NCBI GenBank assembly: GCA_937888925.1
Contig: CALARM010000366.1
Span: forward strand, 1-7,611
Direction of reading: 5' to 3'
Origin: an uncultured Synergistia bacterium
Lineage (GTDB): Bacteria; Eremiobacterota; SpSt-956; JAKJGF01
Length of the DNA stretch: 7,611 nucleotides
The notes under the pieces were generated by a model. The model saw nothing but the letters and a program-made list of their open reading frames with translations. It was not told where the DNA came from and made no database searches. Below, piece after piece: positions 1 through 4,364 of the stretch; positions within the stretch are counted from its first letter, which is position 1; every line of letters begins with the position of its first letter. Both the position numbers and the translations under genes were made by a program.

Positions 1-202
1 CCCGGCAGAAATTCCTGTTGCCCATAAGACAGGAGAATTGGATGGAATAAGACATGACGTGGCAGCAATATATTTACCAGATAAAATGTATCTATTTTCT
101 GTCTTAACCAGACATGTGCCAGATGTTGTAGAAGCTGATAGACTTATAGGGGAAATATCAAAGATTATATATGATAATATTTCAGTGAGCAGTTACCAGT
201 GA
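1..202 (+). CDS. Class A beta-lactamase-like serine hydrolase, C-terminal part (partial at 5' end)
   Basis: The frame beginning at base 2 is open from the window edge to TGA at 200-202, giving 66 residues of a protein that starts outside the window. The segment VAHKTGELDGIRHDVAAIYL carries the KTG triad on the strand beside the active site of class A beta-lactamases (Lys234-Thr235-Gly236 in the usual numbering). The following strand and closing helix (DRLIGEISKIIYDNI) match the end of that fold. The catalytic Ser-x-x-Lys and SDN motifs would lie upstream. Family enzymes act in the periplasm on beta-lactams, but relatives of unknown substrate are common, so resistance cannot be claimed. The last six codons (SVSSYQ) and the stop fall inside a heptamer repeat array, so the native C-terminus has been replaced or extended. 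It converges on the minus-strand gene ending at 264. Confidence 0.85.
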   Translation, partial: PAEIPVAHKTGELDGIRHDVAAIYLPDKMYLFSVLTRHVPDVVEADRLIGEISKIIYDNISVSSYQ

Positions 203-217
203 GCAGTTACCAGTTAA
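183..217. repeat. Tandem heptamer array, five units
   Basis: Five 7-base units run without interruption: CAGTGAG, CAGTTAC, CAGTGAG, CAGTTAC, CAGTTAA. The first two are repeated exactly, which also gives a 14-base period. The array overlaps the 3' end of the beta-lactamase-like gene, supplies its stop codon (200-202) and continues into the gap before the convergent gene. Similar units recur at 3349-3369 and 4182-4239. The arrangement resembles the short tandemly repeated repetitive (STRR) heptamers described in cyanobacteria; the comparison is by form only. Confidence 0.85.
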
Positions 218-263
218 AATTTAATGAGTTTTATCAGAGATTTGATTTTAATCCTGTACTTAA

Positions 264-1169
264 TTATAGAAATTCTCTTAAATAAGAGTTGTTCAGGATT
301 TGAACTGCTACAGTATTTTCAGGATCCATGTCCAATATTTTACTACAATATATGGCTCCCTGTTTCAGATTTACCATAGTCAGTCCCAGATAGGCTTCTT
401 TACTCTCAGGTAAGACACTTATGGCTTTTTCTAATCTCTCTCTGGCTTTATCAAGTTTATCCATTGAATAATATATCATTCCAAGATATTCATAGACATA
501 AGGATATTTTTTTTCTCCTTTTAATTCGATGGATTTCTCTAAAAATGATACGGAAATATCTATATTGCCAAGCCATTTATGTATGAGACCTGAATAAAAA
601 TAAAATGCCGGTTCATGAGGATAAGATTTATTAATCTCTTCAAGTTTTTCTAACGCTTCAGACAAAAGATTCTGGGCTATATATTCTTCCGCCAGTTTTA
701 TAAGTAGATCCTTATCGGAATTACCTGATTTTTCCAGTTCATATGAAAGTTTCAAAATTTGAAAGTCTCTTAATGAAGGTTCTATTCTGAAAAGGGTTTT
801 TTCATCTGTTCTCTGAGCTATCTTTTTATATATACAGGTATCAGGAAGAAGTGTATTTATACTTATAAATGTGCCGAATAGTCTGCAGCACAGGGGACGA
901 AAGCTGTAAACTCTACAACCGGCAGAATAAAATGGACAGGCAGGCCTATCTTTCTCTGTCATAAAACTTTTAAAAGCATTTATCCTATCTTTTTCTTCCT
1001 CTTCAAGATGTGCTTCAAGAAAATCATATTCAAGTGAAGATATGGGAGGGTAATTTATATCAGAATTACAGCAATAATTACACCCCGCACAGGATCCGGC
1101 AGCTTTATCTATAAATTTTTCCTGCAGTTTTTTATATATTTCATCAAGTTTTAAAAAGAATTTGTTCAT
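264..1169 (-). CDS. YkgJ-type CxxCxxCC cysteine-cluster protein with C-terminal TPR repeats
   Basis: 301 residues. The N-terminal half belongs to the CxxCxxCC (YkgJ/FliB-like) zinc- or iron-chelating family. The signature is C27-x2-C30-x2-C33-C34, followed by C78, C85, the C94-C95 pair in RPLCCRLFG, and C112, the usual second half of the cluster. Residues about 150-295 form TPR-type helical pairs, for example the stretches around 188-215, 224-250 and 258-288. There is no signal peptide or membrane segment, so it is probably cytoplasmic. The function of the family is mostly unknown; FliB, which methylates flagellin lysines, is one member, but nothing here shows methyltransferase activity. The ATG at 1167-1169 follows the lptC stop by 3 bases. 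A modest Shine-Dalgarno (AGAGGT, about 10 bases upstream) lies inside the end of lptC, so translation is probably coupled. It is the last gene of the lnt-lptC operon. Confidence 0.85.
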   Translation of the reverse strand: MNKFFLKLDEIYKKLQEKFIDKAAGSCAGCNYCCNSDINYPPISSLEYDFLEAHLEEEEKDRINAFKSFMTEKDRPACPFYSAGCRVYSFRPLCCRLFGTFISINTLLPDTCIYKKIAQRTDEKTLFRIEPSLRDFQILKLSYELEKSGNSDKDLLIKLAEEYIAQNLLSEALEKLEEINKSYPHEPAFYFYSGLIHKWLGNIDISVSFLEKSIELKGEKKYPYVYEYLGMIYYSMDKLDKARERLEKAISVLPESKEAYLGLTMVNLKQGAIYCSKILDMDPENTVAVQILNNSYLREFL

Positions 1170-1172
1170 ATA

Positions 1173-1757
1173 CTAATGTACCTCTATGTCAAGTTCCAGT
1201 CTTACCTGGTTATTCATCTCAAATCTCTGCTCTTTAACAAAATAAACAAAACTATCAGCACTCAAAATATTATCTTTAAAACGGGCAATTACTTTACCGC
1301 TGGCATCACATCTTTCTTCCAGGGCATTCCATTTTAACATGTCAGATTGAAATTCCTGATCCTGTTCTATGACTCTTATTATAACGCCTCCCATAGCATC
1401 GAAATTCTTTGTCTGCATATCAAAATCAACCCTTGATGCATTGACTTCTATAAAAGGTTTATCATCCTTATAGATTATTCCTTTTGCATTTTTTTTTGCC
1501 AGAACTCTATTGTTTTCACGATATTCTAACTCGTCAGATGTGAACTCCCATTGTTTTTTTCCGGCAGAATATCCCTCTAATTTAATATTACCGAGCAGTG
1601 CTTCCATATGACTCTTTTTACCGGGTTCATCTTCGAAAAATATTATATCTACCAGTAAATAAGCAATATAAATAGAAATTATTACAGTCAGGACAAGTTT
1701 CCATCTGACTAACAATTTCTTATAAATATTTTTTATAATATAGAGATATTTATTCAT
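1173..1757 (-). CDS. lptC: LPS export protein LptC
   Basis: 194 residues, close to the usual LptC length. One N-terminal membrane helix (about residues 20-40) follows a basic start (KKLLVRWK) and anchors the protein in the inner membrane. The rest (about 50-190) is periplasmic and shows the repeated beta-strand pattern of the LptC/OstA jellyroll: WEFTSDELEYRENNRVLAKK, then KPFIEVNASRVDFDMQTKNF, then AMGGVIIRV. LptC sits with the LptBFG transporter and hands lipopolysaccharide to LptA. The gene starts 22 bases after the lnt stop. Only an A-rich stretch, without a clear Shine-Dalgarno, precedes the ATG at 1755-1757, so expression may rely on coupling to lnt. A run of nine A on the coding strand (1489-1497) encodes Lys-Lys-Asn. 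The gene downstream is a YkgJ-TPR gene, not lptA. LptC sequences diverge quickly, so the call rests on fold pattern, size and company. Confidence 0.8.
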   Translation of the reverse strand: MNKYLYIIKNIYKKLLVRWKLVLTVIISIYIAYLLVDIIFFEDEPGKKSHMEALLGNIKLEGYSAGKKQWEFTSDELEYRENNRVLAKKNAKGIIYKDDKPFIEVNASRVDFDMQTKNFDAMGGVIIRVIEQDQEFQSDMLKWNALEERCDASGKVIARFKDNILSADSFVYFVKEQRFEMNNQVRLELDIEVH

Positions 1758-1779
1758 ATATTTATTTTTTCGATAGAAA

Positions 1780-3192
1780 TTATCTTTTCCCTTTATAAAA
1801 GCTATAAAGTAATAACGATAAGGAAATGATAAAACATATCAGAGAAAATATATCACCGTAAAAAGTGTAAAATGTTGTTGCACCATGAGGGAATATCTGA
1901 CCATACATTATTCTGTCTTCATAAATAGGTGTACTTTCAATTATCCTGCCAAGAGGATCAATTACAGCAGATACGCCGGTATTGGCACATCTTACAACAA
2001 AGGTATGATTCTCTACTGCCCTGAACACTGATATAATATTATGTTGATAGGGAGCAGCACTCCTCTCAAACCATGCATCATTAGTCAATACAATTATACA
2101 CTGTGCTCCTTTAATCATAGATTTTCTCGATATATCGGGAAATATGGATTCAAAGCATATAACTGTAGAAAAATTTATATAAGGTGTTTTGAAAATTACT
2201 GTCTCATGACCTGACGTAAACCGTGATATGGGTTTTACTAACTCCTTTAAACCGGGTAATTTCTCAAGATATTTTCTCCATGGAAGATATTCCCCGAAAG
2301 GTACAAGATGCATTTTATAATACTTACCTTCCATATTACCGGCAGGAGAAAAGAGCAGTGACGTATTAAATATTAATTTTGACTCCGGCTCTATATCAAC
2401 AGTACCAATCACTAAATAGGTTTTAATTTCATTTAAGAGGTTTTTTATTGAAATCATAAGATTATAGTCATACAATAACAATGCCGGTACAGCTGTCTCC
2501 GGCCAGAGCACCATATCTACATGTTTATTGACAGCACTTCTGGTCATTCTAAAATATTTGTCTGTTGTATCTTGAAGATGACTCATGTCCCATTTTACAC
2601 TCTGATCTATATTGGGCTGTATTATTGCGATATTTACAGGTGAAGAATTTGAAACATTGAACGTCTTCATTTGAAAGATACCATAGCCTGTAGTTAATAA
2701 TAGAAGAGATATGGTAATTGCCACATATATAAAAATTCCTTTTTTGTTTTTTAAATTGGATGACCTGAATATGCCGGGGAATTTGAAAGCAAGTATTTCT
2801 CTGAAAACTTCATTTACCATGCATATAATAAAAGTGATTCCCCCCACACCGGTAATAGATGATATCTGTATAAGAGGCAATACATTATATTGTGTATGCC
2901 CGAGATTTATCCAGGTAAATCCCATAAAACCGAGAGATCTTACCCATTCCATAGATACCCATAAAAAAGGGGTAATTACAATAATATAATCCGATAATCT
3001 ACATCTTAAGAAGGATATAATAAAAGATAATACTGCCGGATAGAGTCCGTAAAAAATACAGTATGTACCCCAGGCTATGTACCCGCCAGGAAGCACTATA
3101 AGCCAGTAGCTTACACCGCCCATAAAAATCATGCCAAAGAGCCATCCGTAAAAAAAAGACTTCCACGGTTTTTCCGTATATAAAACTTCCAT
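1780..3192 (-). CDS. lnt: Apolipoprotein N-acyltransferase (start uncertain, frame continues upstream)
   Basis: Lnt moves an acyl chain from phospholipid to the N-terminal cysteine of lipoproteins, the last step of their maturation, at the periplasmic face of the inner membrane. Counting from the ATG at 3190-3192, several membrane helices fill residues 1-175, a periplasmic nitrilase-like domain spans about 186-435, and a closing helix lies near 447-466. The catalytic triad is visible: Glu232 in LWPETAVP, Lys293 in YYKMHLVPFGEYLPW and Cys346 in VICFES. TNDAWF (370-375) is also typical. From this ATG the protein has 470 residues, lacks the first family helix and has no Shine-Dalgarno, so it is only the first ordinary start. 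The same frame stays open to 3318 and encodes the missing helix, giving about 507-509 residues, the normal family size. It is first in an operon with lptC and the YkgJ-TPR gene. Confidence 0.93.
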   Translation of the reverse strand: MEVLYTEKPWKSFFYGWLFGMIFMGGVSYWLIVLPGGYIAWGTYCIFYGLYPAVLSFIISFLRCRLSDYIIVITPFLWVSMEWVRSLGFMGFTWINLGHTQYNVLPLIQISSITGVGGITFIICMVNEVFREILAFKFPGIFRSSNLKNKKGIFIYVAITISLLLLTTGYGIFQMKTFNVSNSSPVNIAIIQPNIDQSVKWDMSHLQDTTDKYFRMTRSAVNKHVDMVLWPETAVPALLLYDYNLMISIKNLLNEIKTYLVIGTVDIEPESKLIFNTSLLFSPAGNMEGKYYKMHLVPFGEYLPWRKYLEKLPGLKELVKPISRFTSGHETVIFKTPYINFSTVICFESIFPDISRKSMIKGAQCIIVLTNDAWFERSAAPYQHNIISVFRAVENHTFVVRCANTGVSAVIDPLGRIIESTPIYEDRIMYGQIFPHGATTFYTFYGDIFSLICFIISLSLLLYSFYKGKR

Positions 3193-3309
3193 TATCGGAA
3201 CAAGAGAAATCCATATGAGCCAGTTAGATTTGAACTCCGGGAAACAATAAGTAAGAAGTAATCCTGAAAGTATTGATAAAGAAAAATTTCTTGCTATATT
3301 AACGACAAT
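3193..3309 (-). other. lnt: In-frame upstream coding extension of lnt with non-standard start
   Basis: Upstream of the ATG at 3192 the lnt frame is open to a TAG at 3319-3321. The translation includes NFSLSILSGLLLTYCFPEFK and then SNWLIWISLVPI leading into MEVLY, the usual opening of Lnt: a first helix, an aromatic-Pro turn and a second hydrophobic stretch. No ATG, GTG or TTG occurs in this frame. Possible starts are ATT at 3307-3309 (2 bases from the Shine-Dalgarno), GTC at 3304-3306 (5), GTT at 3301-3303 (8) and ATA at 3295-3297 (14). A TTG at 3306-3308 has a normal codon but is out of frame and reaches TAG at 3294-3296 after four codons; one extra base would join it to lnt. Coding content is clear. 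The true start, or a one-base error or mutation, is undecided. Confidence 0.75.
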
Positions 3310-3318
3310 CTCTCCTTT
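3310..3318 (-). promoter_or_regulatory. Shine-Dalgarno site for the upstream start of lnt
   Basis: The minus strand reads AAAGGAGAG here, with AAGGAG at 3312-3317, a strong match to the 16S rRNA tail. It lies about 120 bases upstream of the first ATG of lnt, far too distant to serve it, and directly before the in-frame extension. It therefore supports initiation around 3301-3309 over initiation at 3192. Confidence 0.65.
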
Positions 3319-3363
3319 CTATAGAGAAAAAAATATGATATAATTTATTAGCTATCAGCTATC
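3316..3363. promoter_or_regulatory. Probable overlapping divergent promoter region (lnt operon and lipoprotein-like gene)
   Basis: This A+T-rich segment separates two diverging genes. On the plus strand TATAAT (3339-3344) is a perfect -10 box, with a weak TTTCTA (3316-3321) 17 bases before it. On the minus strand TATCAT (3335-3340) is a five-of-six -10 match overlapping the plus-strand box, without a good -35. If both are used, polymerase could not occupy them together. The plus transcript would carry the heptamer repeats at 3349-3369 in its leader. Boxes this A+T-rich arise easily by chance. Confidence 0.3.
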
Positions 3364-3369
3364 AGTTAA
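3349..3369. repeat. Tandem heptamer array, three units
   Basis: Three 7-base units, TAGCTAT, CAGCTAT and CAGTTAA, lie between the diverging lnt and lipoprotein-like genes. The last unit is identical to the last unit of the array at 183-217. The array is within the probable leader or promoter of the plus-strand gene. Confidence 0.6.
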
Positions 3370-3426
3370 TCTTACTGACTGCCGGTAGTTGAAGGCATTA
3401 AATACTATATAATTCAGGAGGCATTT

Positions 3427-4179
3427 ATGCTAAAAATTATAAATTGTGTTATCGGCCTCTCTTTATTTCTGATGGTAGGTTTTTTAAGCCTGTCATCATT
3501 TTTATTTACAGGAGGATGTGCCAGAGGCCCTTTCCCTACAGAAGTTCCCACATCTACACCAACCTTTCCTGTAACTCCTACAGCCACTCCCGATCCTAAC
3601 GCTACTCCCACACCTACGCCCATTCCCGTGAAGGTTCTGGATATAAATTTTCAAATGAACGGGCAAATTAATATAAATAAAGGTTTTTATATATTTGCCT
3701 TCAGCCGTCCTGCACCGGGTCAGTCGGTAGCAGATCCTATTTCGGTAAATGATACCTACTGGACTGATTATATAAGCCTTGGATTAAATCAGACATCCAA
3801 TTTTATAAGAAGAGAACGTATTACACCCGGTGACAGGAACACCGACTGGAATCCGACTATATTTACTTTTACTACCGGTAGTTATTCGGGAAACAATATT
3901 CAAATTATCCTGCCTTTCAGCACTCTTGATAATCCCCAGAGTTTGTATTTTGATATTATTACTACCGATTCCGGCGGAGTTCCCAGAGATGCACTTGGAT
4001 TTGGCACAGGAACGTTTTCAGACAGTTACAATATTGATATGACCAAAATAGGTATAGCTCAAACACTAACCGATGTCCAGAATGATATAGTAACAAATCC
4101 TGCTCCACCGGACGGTTTCATGCCGGTATCTTCATCTTATGATATAATATCCGGTCAGATAACAATAAAACTCCAGTAA
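3427..4179 (+). CDS. Probable lipoprotein or secreted protein with Thr/Pro-rich linker and beta-rich domain, function unknown
   Basis: 250 residues; I do not recognise the family. Residues 1-30 are a hydrophobic export signal with one Lys at position 3, ending in FTGGC. Cys31 would be the lipidated residue, but Thr at -3 is a poor lipobox, so anchoring is likely rather than certain. Residues about 34-64 are a low-complexity Thr/Pro linker (TPTFPVTPTATPDP and TPTPTPIP), typical of a flexible spacer at the cell surface. Residues about 66-250 have alternating short hydrophobic strands, many Asn, Thr and aromatic residues and no cysteine, suggesting a beta-sandwich exported domain. The ATG is preceded by a perfect AGGAGG at 3416-3421, 5 bases away, which fixes the start. 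The gene is transcribed away from lnt, whose product would complete its acylation if it is a lipoprotein, and converges on lptD. A heptamer array begins 3 bases after its stop. Confidence 0.75.
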   Translation: MLKIINCVIGLSLFLMVGFLSLSSFLFTGGCARGPFPTEVPTSTPTFPVTPTATPDPNATPTPTPIPVKVLDINFQMNGQININKGFYIFAFSRPAPGQSVADPISVNDTYWTDYISLGLNQTSNFIRRERITPGDRNTDWNPTIFTFTTGSYSGNNIQIILPFSTLDNPQSLYFDIITTDSGGVPRDALGFGTGTFSDSYNIDMTKIGIAQTLTDVQNDIVTNPAPPDGFMPVSSSYDIISGQITIKLQ

Positions 4180-4181
4180 CT

Positions 4182-4239
4182 TAGTGAGTGGTGAGTAGTG
4201 AATAGTGAGAATATTTATCTACTCACTACTCACTACTAG
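4182..4239. repeat. Inverted pair of heptamer arrays, potential hairpin
   Basis: Four plus-strand heptamers (TAGTGAG, TGGTGAG, TAGTGAA, TAGTGAG; 4182-4209) are followed by the same unit in reverse orientation (CTACTCA, CTACTCA, CTACTAG; 4219-4239). Bases 4194-4209 and 4222-4237 can pair over 16 positions with one mismatch around a 12-base A+T-rich loop. The structure starts 3 bases after the stop of the lipoprotein-like gene. No T-run follows on either strand, so it is not a standard terminator, but it could protect or end the transcript. Confidence 0.75.
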
Positions 4240-4256
4240 TTAACCACGCTGATTTT

Positions 4257-4354
4257 GACGGGTAGAATTCGTCATTGCGAGCGAAGCGAAGCAATCCCAC
4301 TGGTAGAAGTTAATTCGACGGGATTGCTTCGTCGCTATCGCTCCTCGCAATGAC
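4257..4354. repeat. Palindromic REP/MITE-like element between convergent genes
   Basis: The left arm (4271-4298) begins GTCATTGCGAGCGAAGCG and ends AATCCC. The right arm (4320-4354) begins GGGATTGCTTCG and ends CTCGCAATGAC. The arms are reverse complements over the outer 11 and inner 12 bases; in the middle the right arm differs and is 7 bases longer. GACGGG occurs at 4257-4262 and again, 60 bases on, at 4317-4322. The left arm is about 57% G+C, well above the genes nearby. Sequences of the form CATTGCGAGCGAAGCGAAGC recur between genes in many bacterial genomes, from my general recollection. No protein is encoded. The element ends 10 bases before the lptD stop and, with the hairpin before it, fills the gap between two convergent genes, where it may act as a two-way transcription block. 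Confidence 0.8.
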
Positions 4355-4364
4355 ACACATCTCA

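Noticed and set aside
183..217. Repeat array considered as a CRISPR fragment
   Set aside because: The units are 7 bases, directly abutting, with no spacers and no cas genes nearby.
1489..1497. Run of nine A on the coding strand of lptC as a programmed slippage site
   Set aside because: The zero frame encodes a complete, plausible LptC through the run, and such runs are common in A+T-rich genes; no alternative product is evident.
2711..2989. Plus-strand open frame antisense to lnt
   Set aside because: It lies wholly within lnt, whose catalytic and membrane motifs are clear, and its translation shows no recognisable domain.
3408..3413. Perfect TATAAT just upstream of the lipoprotein-like gene
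   Set aside because: Transcription from it would begin around 3420, inside the AGGAGG ribosome binding site, and the nearest -35-like TTGAAG (3389-3394) is only 13 bases away. The TATAAT at 3339-3344 is a better candidate.
3414..3623. Minus-strand open frame of 69 codons rich in Gly and Val
   Set aside because: It is the antisense of the Thr/Pro linker of the plus-strand gene, whose repeated codons keep the opposite frame open. It has no convincing ribosome site.
4182..4239. Hairpin considered as a Rho-independent terminator
   Set aside because: The pairing is good, but there is no T-run after it on either strand, so it is listed as a repeat with a possible transcript-end role only.
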